Made by a program: the position numbers and the translations under genes | Shown here: positions 1 through 8,086 of the stretch, piece by piece | How the letters are laid out: each line of letters opens with the position of its first letter | Position numbering within the stretch: the first letter of the stretch is position 1 | NCBI RefSeq assembly: GCF_003050745.1 | Contig: NZ_QAOF01000016.1 | Span: 1-39,860, forward strand | DNA length: 39,860 nt | Reading direction: 5' to 3' | Source of the DNA: Sphingomonas sp. PP-CE-3G-477 | GTDB taxonomy: Bacteria; Pseudomonadota; Alphaproteobacteria; Sphingomonadales; Sphingomonadaceae | The notes under the pieces: generated by a model | What the model was told of the DNA's origin: nothing | Seen by the model: only the letters and a program-made list of their open reading frames with translations | Database searches by the model: none

Positions 1-64
1 ATCGGATGTAGAAGTGCGGTAACGCATGGAGCTAACCGATACTAATTGCTCTATTCGCGCTTGA
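1..64 (+). rRNA. rrl: 23S rRNA, 3' end (partial)
   Basis: The sequence GCTAACCGATACTAATTG at about 31-48 matches the conserved last bases of bacterial 23S rRNA, where the equivalent E. coli tail is about 20 bases longer. The gene enters from the left of the window, so only its 3' end is visible, and the exact 3' end near 64 is estimated. The 5S rRNA and initiator tRNA follow, the normal alphaproteobacterial operon order. Confidence 0.85.
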
Positions 65-289
65 GAGTCTCACACCATCAATGACAACACTGGGTTCGCC
101 CAGTTAGCCATCAGATGCGTGCGGATGATTAAGACGACGCCAGATTGCCAATCCCCTCGCCGTCGAGGGATTGGTCACAATACAAATACAAACCTTGCAC
201 GGTATCGATTTTAAAATCCTCAAGCTTCGCAGCAATGTGGCGCCTGAGGGACCCAGATATGACGCGTACGCATGTCGCACCGGCTCCAT
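65..289 (+). other. 23S-5S internal transcribed spacer
   Basis: This is the spacer between the end of 23S and the start of 5S. No coding signal is convincing on either strand. It would be transcribed with the rRNA operon and removed during rRNA processing. Confidence 0.6.
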
Positions 290-406
290 TGCCTGGTGGC
301 TATAGCGTCGGTGTCCCACCCGATCCCATTCCGAACTCGGCCGTGAAACCCGACTGCGCCAATGGTACTATCGCTCAAGCGATGGAAGAGTAGGTCGTCG
401 CCAGGC
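290..406 (+). rRNA. rrf: 5S ribosomal RNA
   Basis: The molecule begins with GCCTGGTGGCTATAGCG and ends with GTCGTCGCCAGGC. The ends pair as the closing helix I (GCCTGG with CCAGGC). The internal CCCACCCGATCCCATTCCGAACTCGG block is the conserved 5S loop B/C region, so length and order match a bacterial 5S rRNA of about 115-120 bases. It is the structural RNA of the large subunit central protuberance. Ends are set by the helix and could be off by one or two bases. Confidence 0.95.
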
Positions 407-496
407 ATTGAAGCCCGTGCAACATGCATACGCACACATATCACAAACCCATTCACAAACGTCTCATACACACCCAACGCACGCTAGCCGTGCCGT

Positions 497-573
<77 letters not shown>

Positions 574-721
574 AATCCCCAGGCAATACAACCACATACC
601 AACACCCCCTCGCGCAAGCCGGGCGCTTTCTGCGTTAGCACGCCGCTAGCACAAATTTGACTTTTGCCGGCAACTGTAAAAAACTGCGCTTATTGGTCCA
701 CTTTGTACCGGTAGCGTCGTT

Positions 722-1249
722 ATGCAGCGGCACGAAATCCTAGGCGGAAAAGTCCAGATCTACAGGCGGGCAGAGGGCGGAAGCTGGCATTGCTCCGCCT
801 CTGTCGGCAACAAGCAGCGCCGATCGAGCACCAGGACGGATAGTCTGGCGCTCGCCAAGCAGGTCGCGGAGGACTGGTATCTCGGCCTGCGCGGCAAGCT
901 TCATGCCGGCGTGCTGAAAAGCGAGAAGACCTTCAAAGAAGCAGCCTCACAGTTCATCCGCGAGTATGAGGTGATCACCGAGGGTCAACGCAGCGTCCGC
1001 TGGACCCAGGGGCATGCCATCCGCCTGCGGATTCATCTGCTGCCGTTCTTTGGCGATATGGGCCTGTCGGAGATTACCGCGGGCAGGGTGCAGGAATACC
1101 GCGTGCATCGCATGTCGTCGCGCGGCGTGGCCAACCCTCACTCGCGCAGCAACCGGCCGGTGACCGACAAGGCACCGGCCTGGAAGACCATCCACAACGA
1201 GATCGTGACGCTGCGACAGGTGTTGCATACCGCTGTCCGCCACGGCTGA
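722..1249 (+). pseudogene. Tyrosine integrase, N-terminal part only (truncated)
   Basis: The 175-residue reading frame resembles the N-terminal half of phage-type tyrosine integrases. An opening beta segment (HEILGGKVQIYRR, ASVGNKQRRSS) is followed by a helical SAM-like core-binding domain at about 60-175, ending in LRQVLHTAVRHG just where the catalytic domain should start. The catalytic R, K, HxxR and Y residues are all absent, so it cannot be an active recombinase. It lies 149 bases downstream of tRNA-fMet in the same orientation, the usual place for an island integrase. The break at about 1246-1250 joins ATPase-locus debris, which suggests a deletion. It is read as a relic of the event that brought foreign DNA to this tRNA. 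Confidence 0.8.
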
Positions 1250-1285
1250 ACGCCTGTTCGTCGAACATACGAGGGGGGCCGCTGC

Positions 1286-2661
1286 GTGAGCCTCAAGCTG
1301 CGACGCATCACCGCCAACAACTTCCGTAAGTTCCGCGCGCCGGTCACGATCGATGGGCTCTCCGATGGGCTCAACATCGTGGTCGAGCCCAACGAGACCG
1401 GGAAGTCGACCCTGCTCGAGGCAATCCGCGCATCATTCGTCCACCGGCATCCGCTGGAAGCGCCGAAATTGGGCTAAAAGAAGCTATCGCTCGCCAGAAT
1501 GAAGCGCTCACCGAGTTGGGCGTGGAGAACATCGCTGGCGCACGGCAGCGCAACGACACGGCACGGGATGCGGCTGGTGAGGTGAAGACACTTTCCGCTC
1601 AGCTAGACGCAAGCGCCCCCGCAGATCCCGAACTCGGACTTGCTGCCGGCGTAGCCGCACTCAAGCTGCTCGTAACGGACTTGCTGGCCGAGGCGCAAGA
1701 CGAGAACGACGACGAAGCGTCGCCGGTTCAAGCCTTCGCTGACGCGGTCGATGTCGCCGAGACTTTGCTTGCCCGTGCTGAAGGCGCGCAGGAAAGTGCG
1801 GCGACAGTCCTTGCCTTGATCGAGGAACAGGAACGTCCATTGGCTGCCACCGAAGCAGGGGCGGCCAGCGACTTTCAAAACGCGGCAAGCCAACTTGAAC
1901 AGATCGAAAAGGGACGGGGGTTCGCGAACCTTGAACGGGATCTGATCGGCGCAAAGAAGAAGGCGGCGGAAACAGCCACTATTCTGAACGAGGCCGAGCG
2001 CAACGCCAGTGCCCACGACCCGCAAACGATCGAGCGCGGAATCGCGAATATCGACGTGCGTCAGGCTGCCGCCAGTGAGATGCGGCGACGGCTCGAAACT
2101 GACATTGCCCGATTAGAGGGTACGATTGAAAGCGAGGGCGGCAAGGGGCTAGCCGAACGCGCTGCCGTAGCGACAGAAGAGGCCATGGCTGCGGAGCAGG
2201 CACTTGGCCGAACCGTAGAGGAAGCGCAGACGCTCAAGCTGCTGCGGGATACGTTAGAGGAAGTTCGCACCGAGACCTCCCGGACCTATGTCGGTCCGGT
2301 CACGACCCGAGCCAAACGACACATCGAGCGCCTTCTGCCCGGCTCGGAACTCCTATTTGCCGATGACCTCGGGCTGGCGGCGATCAGTCGCGGCGGTTCG
2401 CCCGAAGATTGCGTCAGCCTCTCAAGAGGCACGCAGGAACAGCTCGCCGTTTTAACGCGGCTTGCGATCGCCGATTTGCTGCGGGAAGAAGGACGTCCGG
2501 TATCACTCATACTCGACGATCCGCTTGTATATGCCGATGACACGCGGTTGGACCTAATGACCGAGATTCTGACGGAAGCCGCTCAGCATATGCAGGTGAT
2601 TTTGCTGACCTGCCGCGAACGGACTTTCCGCCACATAACCGGCAACAGGCTAGTCCTATGA
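1286..2661 (+). pseudogene. SbcC/YhaN-like AAA ATPase, broken by internal deletion and frameshift
   Basis: The first 63 codons (GTG 1286, with GAGGGGGG upstream) encode the N-terminal ATPase lobe of an SMC/RecF-like protein: LRRITANNFRKF and the Walker A variant EPNETGKST. That frame stops at 1477. A second frame, open across the junction and carrying ATG 1516, runs to 2661. It is coiled-coil rich and ends in the other ATPase lobe, with signature-like SRGTQEQLAVLTRLA and Walker B SLILDDP. The two lobes belong to one protein, but the part expected after RASFVHR is missing and the frames differ by one, so the gene is broken. Members of this family usually pair with an SbcD-like metallophosphoesterase; a piece of one lies at 7032. 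The C-terminal frame alone lacks Walker A and should not hydrolyse ATP. Confidence 0.8.
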
Positions 2662-2762
2662 CTTTGGCTTTGAAAGATAGATGTCGATTACGTACCTTAT
2701 CATCCCTTTGACGACTGGATGGAGGGCGCGCAAAAAATTTGCCTGACAGCATTGGGGTGAGA

Positions 2763-2987
2763 ATGGCGCAAGCCTACTGGAAGATAATTGACGAGGTTCG
2801 AACCTCTGGGTCCGATCTTTACCTCCAAAAGGGTGAGTACCATTTCTTTGATGGCCGGCCAGCCGAAGAAGGAGTGCGCTTTATTTGGCGAGTGAACGGA
2901 AAGCAGCAAGCTAGACCCGCACGAATGGATAGCCTCGCCTCCGCGCAAGTGCTGATCAACCTCGCGCGATTGAAGGGCTGGAATTGA
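2763..2987 (+). CDS. Small hypothetical protein (74 aa)
   Basis: The ATG at 2763 is preferred over the in-frame TTG at 2739; GGGGTGA lies directly upstream, closer to the ATG than usual. The protein begins MAQAYWKIIDEV, contains aromatic-rich LYLQKGEYHFFDGRP and FIWRVNG, and ends in a helical stretch, so it could be a compact alpha/beta fold. I do not recognise a family and assign no function. It sits between the broken ATPase and a 600-base non-coding stretch, so it may be an orphan cargo gene or a remnant. Confidence 0.45.
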   Translation: MAQAYWKIIDEVRTSGSDLYLQKGEYHFFDGRPAEEGVRFIWRVNGKQQARPARMDSLASAQVLINLARLKGWN

Positions 2988-3587
2988 ACCTCAGGTTACC
3001 GGGAACGGGTTACGTAGGTAACGGCCCGGCTGATGGATCAGCGCCCAAAAAGCCGGTCTTGCGCGTGTCGGTTCTAATCCGGCAGGGCGCAAGGTATTAG
3101 TGTTTGAGCTCGGGAACTGCGTTGACAGCGGTCCATTGGATTCGTTGCCCCTTGGCTACCGGCGGGGACTACCTAAACGTATTGGTCAGGGCGACGTACT
3201 GCCCCTCGCTGTGAGTCGTCGCACCGTGGCTCGCTATATGTAACCAGTTCCGCTCGTATCAAAAGCTAGAGCGGATCTCGTGACCAGTCAAAATTTGCCG
3301 CGATCAATGAAAAAGCGCACGCACTAGTGATGCAAGCGAGAATGATGTCCTGTTGTACACGCGGTTGTAGGCAGCTTTTTTAGGATTTGTGAACCATCCA
3401 TAACCGCGTGGGGCTTTCAGCCCTAGCGTATTCCGGATTATGCGCTTGGTTGATGTGCGAGCCGGGATGCTTTTGCGTAAGCTTGGTTTTCTCATTCCGA
3501 ACTTCATGCCCCGACGCTATGCTGAGTTAAGACCCGCATCAAGCACCAAGCGAATCGCGGTTGCCTATGTATATACGAGGACCAAGA
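2988..3587. other. 600-base stretch without a convincing gene; tRNA-like 3' fragment inside
   Basis: No frame on either strand has recognisable protein features. The only structure seen is a tRNA-like T arm and acceptor strand at 3067-3091 (reported separately). The promoter of the vWA/phosphatase/kinase operon should lie near its right end, but no clear -35/-10 pair stands out. Confidence 0.5.
3067..3091 (+). other. tRNA 3'-end-like fragment (T arm plus acceptor strand)
   Basis: GTCGG-TTCTAAT-CCGGC forms a 5-base-pair T stem with a canonical-looking 7-base loop (one G-T pair). It is followed by AGGGCGC and an A discriminator. A GCGCCCA at 3041-3047 could pair with AGGGCGC at six of seven positions. 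Only 19 bases separate these parts, so the D and anticodon arms cannot both be present. It could be a degenerate tRNA or the 3' repeat left by integration into a tRNA gene. Confidence 0.3.
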
Positions 3588-4265
3588 ATGGACGACTTTG
3601 ATCAGGTTGCGTTTTCCGGTGCAGAGTTTGCTGAGAACCCCGAGCCACGGTGTGCCTGCCTTCTGCTTCTCGATAATTCCGGGTCTATGGGCGGGCGCCC
3701 GATGGACGAGTTGAACTCGGGCCTGCAAGCGTTTCGAGACGAATTAAATTCAGACAGCCTCGCCGCCAAACGCGTTGAAGTAGGTATCGTAACTTTTGGT
3801 CCGGTCGAAGTCGTGGCTGATTTCACCAGCGCAGCGAACTTCTATCCGCCCGTGCTCGAGACGGCGGGCGCTACTCCAATGGGCGCCGCTATCGAGCGGG
3901 GCATTGATATGCTTCAAGCACGGAAGCGCGACTACAAGGCAAACGGGGTCTCCTATTACCGGCCCTGGATCTTCTTGATCACCGACGGTGCACCGACTGA
4001 CAGTTGGTCGCGCGCAGCGGAGCTGATCAGGACTGGCGAGGACAACAAGGAATTCATGTTCTATCCTGTTGGCGTGGAGGGCGCCAACCTGTCGATCCTT
4101 AGCCAACTCTCGGTTCGGGCGCCGCTTAAGCTCAAGGGGTTGGCGTTCCGTGAACTTTTTGCCTGGCTTTCGAGCTCGCTCGGTTCAGTTTCACGTTCCA
4201 ATCCAGGCGAGCCGGTGCCACTGGCCAATCCGACCGGACCGGACGGATGGGCCACGGCCGGTTAA
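3588..4265 (+). CDS. vWA-domain protein, TerY-like (TerY-P triad component)
   Basis: A 225-residue von Willebrand factor A domain protein. The metal-dependent adhesion site looks complete: DNSGS (D29, S31, S33), T96 in AGATPMG and D133 in ITDGAPTD. ATG 3588 is chosen because GAGGA at 3577-3581 sits six bases upstream; in-frame TTG 3561 and ATG 3567 have no such site. No signal peptide or membrane segment is visible, so it should be cytoplasmic. Its stop abuts the phosphatase start and the kinase follows: this is the vWA-PP2C-kinase set known as the TerY-P triad. In that family, phosphorylation signalling is thought to control a stress or anti-phage response. The specific trigger and target here are unknown. 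Confidence 0.88.
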   Translation: MDDFDQVAFSGAEFAENPEPRCACLLLLDNSGSMGGRPMDELNSGLQAFRDELNSDSLAAKRVEVGIVTFGPVEVVADFTSAANFYPPVLETAGATPMGAAIERGIDMLQARKRDYKANGVSYYRPWIFLITDGAPTDSWSRAAELIRTGEDNKEFMFYPVGVEGANLSILSQLSVRAPLKLKGLAFRELFAWLSSSLGSVSRSNPGEPVPLANPTGPDGWATAG

Positions 4266-5018
4266 GTGGCGGAATGGACCTGGGCCTCGGCGAGACGCCG
4301 TGGCACTTCTCACATCAAGTCCGGGACGCCTTGCCAGGATGCCGTTCTTTCTGCGACCGTTCGTGATGGAGGACGACTGCTCGGCATTGTTTCCGATGGC
4401 GCAGGCAGCGCGGCGCATGGTGGCCCGGGCGCCTTCATCACAACCAGAACCATGGTGGAAGTGCTGCTTGCACAAACACCCTCATCAGTCGATCTCCCTA
4501 CAGACGACGACATCTGGTCGGGATTGGATGCCGCGCGTGATCGGATCGGATTGGCGGCAGCAAGTCGTGGATTGAGCCCCCGGGACTTCGCCGCGACGAT
4601 GGTGCTGGCAATCGCCGACAGTGATGGCGCCGTCCTTGCTCTTGTGGGGGACGGTGCTGCCGCAGTCAGAACGGATGGCGTCTGGTCCGTTCCATCTTGG
4701 CCTGAAAATGGGGAATATGCATCGACTACGTACTTCGTCACCGACGAACCTCAGGCTCGCATGCGCATCGTACGCTTGCAGAAGGCGCCGGACGCCATAG
4801 TGCTCATGAGCGACGGATTGGAGCGGCTCGCGCTCGATTTCGCGGCCCAAACACCCCATCATCCGTTTTTCGAAACGATGGTAAAACCGGTTGAGACCAG
4901 CGTGACCGTGGGACGCGACCAACGGCTTAGTCAAACTCTCGCCAACTATCTTGGTCGTGATGCAGTCAACGCACGCACCGACGACGACAAGTCATTGCTC
5001 ATCGCGGTGCGCCGGTGA
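4266..5018 (+). CDS. PP2C-family protein phosphatase (TerY-P triad component)
   Basis: A 250-residue PP2C-type Ser/Thr phosphatase. Metal-binding acidic residues are visible in the order D25 (CQDA), D44-G (VSDGAGSAA), GDGAAAV, MSDGLERL and the final DDKSLL. GTG 4266 follows directly after the upstream TAA (4263-4265), with no good ribosome site of its own, so translation is probably coupled to the vWA gene. The 3' end overlaps the kinase start by GTGA. The expected role is to remove phosphates placed by the adjacent kinase, possibly on the vWA protein. That relation follows from the TerY-P literature and gene order, not from this sequence alone. Confidence 0.88.
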   Translation: MAEWTWASARRRGTSHIKSGTPCQDAVLSATVRDGGRLLGIVSDGAGSAAHGGPGAFITTRTMVEVLLAQTPSSVDLPTDDDIWSGLDAARDRIGLAAASRGLSPRDFAATMVLAIADSDGAVLALVGDGAAAVRTDGVWSVPSWPENGEYASTTYFVTDEPQARMRIVRLQKAPDAIVLMSDGLERLALDFAAQTPHHPFFETMVKPVETSVTVGRDQRLSQTLANYLGRDAVNARTDDDKSLLIAVRR

Positions 5019-6943
5019 GGCATAAGACGCTTGCCCTTGAGAACGGCGACTCCCTTACAGTGGGCGAACGTATCGGCCGCGGCGGGGAGGGGGACGTGCA
5101 CGTCATTACCGATGACCCGTCTCACGCAGTCAAGCTCTACACTGTCACTGACTTGGACGAGCGACGTGATAAGGTCCGAGCAATGGTGCGCGCCAACCTT
5201 GCGGCCAAGTCCGATCTAGTCGCGTTCCCCGTTGCGATTGTTAACAGCGGTGGGCGGTTCGCTGGCTTTACCATGCGTAGGATTACCGGAAGAAAGCCGC
5301 TTCACGAGCTCTATTCGCCCGGTGCTCGCAAGTCGGCGTTTCCCCGCGCGGATTATCGCTTTCTCGTGAGAACAGCCGCAAATATCGCGCGGGCCGTCGG
5401 AGCTGTGCACGAGACCGGGTGCGTAATTGGCGACGTCAACCATTCGGGCATCCTGATAGCCGACACCGCGACCGTGGCCCTAATCGACGCCGATTCCTTC
5501 CAGTATGTTGAGGGTGGTCGTCGGCACGCCTGCCGAGTAGGCGTACCAGAATACACACCGCCAGAGTTGCAGGGGATAAAGCTCCACACGGTAGAGCGTC
5601 GAGTTGAGCATGACCGCTTCGGCTTGGCGGTGGTGGTCTTCCAGCTGCTATTCATGGGACGCCATCCGTTCTCCGGCACGTACTCTGCGGGCGAAATGCC
5701 GATTGAGCGCGCTATCGCGGAGCATCGGTTCGCCTACAGCCGCCAACGCCAAGTCGGTATGAGACCGCCTCCTGCCGTACCCACCCTCTCTGACATGCCT
5801 GCTCCAATTGCCGCTGCACTGGAAGAGGCATTCTCACCAGGCGGCACCAGACCTGAAGCCAGGCAATGGGTGCAGTTGCTAACGAGCATGGAGCAGAACC
5901 TTCGCACGTGCGCAAAGTCAAAGCTTCATCACTATTCCGCGGAGGCCAGCGAGTGTCCTTGGTGCCGAATGGAAAGCAAGCAGGGCATCGTGCTTTTTCT
6001 TCCGCACGCGTCTGTCGGATTACAGACGATTCCCTCGGATCCTGGGGCAGCCGTCTTCAATCTGGGCGCAGCTTGGGCCGCGATTCAAGCCGTACCACGT
6101 CCTGCTTCCGCTATACCGCAGCCCAATCTTCCGACGATTTCGGTTGTCGCGAGTGAACAGGCCATCGCTGCAAAGCGCGCAAGGCGGATGCGCAAGCTGC
6201 TGGGCATCGCGGCTCTCATGTCGGCAGTTGGCGGTCTGATTGCTTTGCTTGCCGCTTGGCCGGTCTGCGGAGGCCTAGCCTGGTTCGGACTCACGAAACT
6301 GTTCAGCGACGACGCAACCACCCGGACAACCCGAAAAGAAAAGGCCGACATCGACAAGCGGGCGGACGCCGCGATGGCAGACTGGCAAAAGCGTGCTAGT
6401 GATGAGCCATTCCGTAAGTTGTCGGCCGAGCTTTCAGCAGTACGGGCAAGCTACATACGTTTGCCTGAAATCGAGCGCCAGAAAATTTCGGAATATCAAC
6501 ATAACAGGCGAGCTGAACAGCTCAAGGCCTATTTAGACTCATTCCTGATCCGACGACAGAAAATCAAGGGCGTTGGGGACGGGCGAGTAGCGACGCTGTT
6601 AGCTTACGGAATCGAAACCGCATTGGACGTCACCGAACACGCTGTACTGAACGTACCCGGATTCGGACCTAAGACTGCGGCAAACCTTCTCGTGTGGCGC
6701 CGGCAGCTAGAGACCCGCTTCGTGTACAACGAGCGTCCCAATGCGGTCGATGCCGCTCGGATGGCGGCCATCAAGGCGGATATTGTCAAGCAGGCGACGG
6801 GAATGAGGCATAAGCTGCTTGCCGGACCAGCTGCGCTAGCACGGAGCAGGGCTGACATAGAGGCGAGGAGACAGGCAGTCGATCCGCAGCTTGCGGCATT
6901 GCATGCGAGGCAAGCACAATTGGTCGCCGACCTAAACGCGTGA
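5015..6943 (+). CDS. Ser/Thr protein kinase with membrane segment and helix-hairpin-helix domain (TerY-P triad component)
   Basis: A 642-residue protein starting at GTG 5015, overlapping the phosphatase stop (GTGA). Its N-terminal kinase domain has a glycine loop GRGGEGDVHV (21-30), ATP-anchoring K40 in AVKLY, a catalytic GDVN (D140, N142) in place of HRD and a metal-binding DAD (158-160) in place of DFG. A small Cys cluster follows (C300, CPWC at 314-317). One or two hydrophobic segments span about 395-430, and a charged helical region leads to a helix-hairpin-helix motif at 518-565 (GVGDGRVATLL, NVPGFGPKTAANLL). That motif usually binds DNA, or here perhaps a partner. A kinase-TM-HhH layout is typical of TerY-P kinases. 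It is the last gene of the triad. Confidence 0.88.
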   Translation: MRHKTLALENGDSLTVGERIGRGGEGDVHVITDDPSHAVKLYTVTDLDERRDKVRAMVRANLAAKSDLVAFPVAIVNSGGRFAGFTMRRITGRKPLHELYSPGARKSAFPRADYRFLVRTAANIARAVGAVHETGCVIGDVNHSGILIADTATVALIDADSFQYVEGGRRHACRVGVPEYTPPELQGIKLHTVERRVEHDRFGLAVVVFQLLFMGRHPFSGTYSAGEMPIERAIAEHRFAYSRQRQVGMRPPPAVPTLSDMPAPIAAALEEAFSPGGTRPEARQWVQLLTSMEQNLRTCAKSKLHHYSAEASECPWCRMESKQGIVLFLPHASVGLQTIPSDPGAAVFNLGAAWAAIQAVPRPASAIPQPNLPTISVVASEQAIAAKRARRMRKLLGIAALMSAVGGLIALLAAWPVCGGLAWFGLTKLFSDDATTRTTRKEKADIDKRADAAMADWQKRASDEPFRKLSAELSAVRASYIRLPEIERQKISEYQHNRRAEQLKAYLDSFLIRRQKIKGVGDGRVATLLAYGIETALDVTEHAVLNVPGFGPKTAANLLVWRRQLETRFVYNERPNAVDAARMAAIKADIVKQATGMRHKLLAGPAALARSRADIEARRQAVDPQLAALHARQAQLVADLNA

Positions 6944-7003
6944 TGGCTATTTCGAGGACGGCCTCGCCAACGGCATATTGATTAGTACCAAATAGTGGCA
7001 ATT

Positions 7004-7318
7004 ATCTAGGTACCCTCTGGCGCCTTAGGAGATGGAGGACGGCGTCTGGCTGCTGCCGGCACCGCTCACGCACCGGCACTACCTCGACGATCCGACAGCC
7101 GATTTTGATACGATGGCCGTGCCGGAAGCACGGCTGCGCATCGGTGTCGCGCACGGCTAGTCGCCAGGCCGAGCGACGACGATCTTGCATCGCTGGCAAG
7201 GGAAGGAATGCTCGGCGCCGCTGCTGCCAAGCTGCACGCGAAAGTGAGGGCAGCGAAACCATCGGACTCGGTATCCTGGAAAGGCCAAGCTCGCCCACTC
7301 TAAAGTCGGTACCTAGAT
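7004..7318. repeat. Segment bounded by perfect 11-bp inverted repeats
   Basis: ATCTAGGTACC at 7004-7014 is repeated in inverted orientation, GGTACCTAGAT, at 7308-7318. The 293 bases between hold the metallophosphoesterase remnant and the unplaced frame. The arms could be the ends of a small non-autonomous element or recombination sites. The match is short and its centre is a KpnI-type palindrome, so chance cannot be excluded. Confidence 0.35.
7032..7160 (+). pseudogene. Metallophosphoesterase (SbcD-like) internal fragment
   Basis: The 42-residue frame ATG 7032 to TAG 7158-7160 reads DGVWLLPAPLTHRHYLDDP, then AVPEARLRIGVAHG. This is recognisable as the middle of the SbcD/YhaO-like phosphoesterases that pair with YhaN-like ATPases: LPAPL then RIGLAHG is the usual string around a metal-binding histidine. 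Everything before and after is missing. It lies more than 4 kb from the broken ATPase at 1286-2661, which may be its former partner or belong to a different copy. Recognition is from memory of the family pattern. Confidence 0.5.
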
Positions 7319-8086
7319 CCTGCCCTTGCTAATCAACTGCCGGGCTGAAAAGGTCAGCTTTGACCCGATCTGGGCGGGTCGAGCCATATGCTTTAAGCGC
7401 TGATGGCTGCCCAACCTTACGACCAAGTTTCCCCGCGGACGCTTTCTGATGGCCGAGGCCGATCTTTATAGCAGGCGACGCGCTTGATCTCCCACTGATT
7501 ACACAACCAGCCTACTTAACGCCGTTTGAGTCCGCGGCGAACGAGCGCGAAATGCGGGACCGTCTCTAGCGTTTTGAATTACAGGCAGAACCTCGTTGCT
7601 TGATCAAGTGAGAGAGCTCTTGTCGAGCTTTCGGGCGGCGATATGCTTGGGGCAGCGGCGGTTAAACGTAGGTGAAAAGAGGGGGGGGAGGATATCCCGT
7701 TATCTGGTGAAGCGGATTAGCCGCCATCAGACGTCGATCGGCGGTAGCGGACGTTCGTTCAGGGGGCTCGTTGTCGCTGCCGATGCGCCGGTTGTTACCC
7801 CGATCGATTCGGGATGGTGGTTCTAACGAACAGGCTTAAAGCGCTAACATGATGACGAGGGTCGGACGGCGGACAGTGTGATGGTAAAAATTCGGAGCTT
7901 GCTGTCCGTTATGAGAGATACTGACATTGTACGGGTCGCTACGCATTATCTGCTTCAGTGGTTACACTCGACGGTGGCCCCGCCCCCGAAATCGCCTGTA
8001 ATCGCGATTACAGCTCGCCCAGAACGGCGTCGCGGACTGCGAAAGCTTGCCTCAAAAAGTCATGGCCTAAAGGAGGCCGTGCCGGC

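Larger units (their letters stand above)
6944..8086. other. 1.1 kb decayed stretch between the triad and the SNF2 operon
   Basis: No intact gene is supported. It holds a metallophosphoesterase remnant (7032-7160) and an overlapping frame 7157-7303 of protein-like composition (AREGMLGAAAAKLHAKV) that I cannot place. An 11-base inverted repeat lies at 7004-7014 and 7308-7318. A GACCCG/CGGGTC inverted repeat is at 7362-7380, an eight-G run at about 7681-7688, and a copy of a degenerate dispersed repeat near 7741-7770. The 7878-8090 frame is not convincing. The promoter of the SNF2 operon should lie in the last few hundred bases. Confidence 0.6.

Noticed and set aside
612..632. Possible terminator of the rRNA operon (GCGC ... 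GCGC followed by TTTC)
   Set aside because: The stem is only four base pairs and the T tract is short; not strong enough to report as a terminator.
7958..8086. N-terminal extension of the SNF2 helicase frame
   Set aside because: AAAGGAGG stands at the right distance from GTG 8087, and the upstream 43 codons show no helicase-family content.
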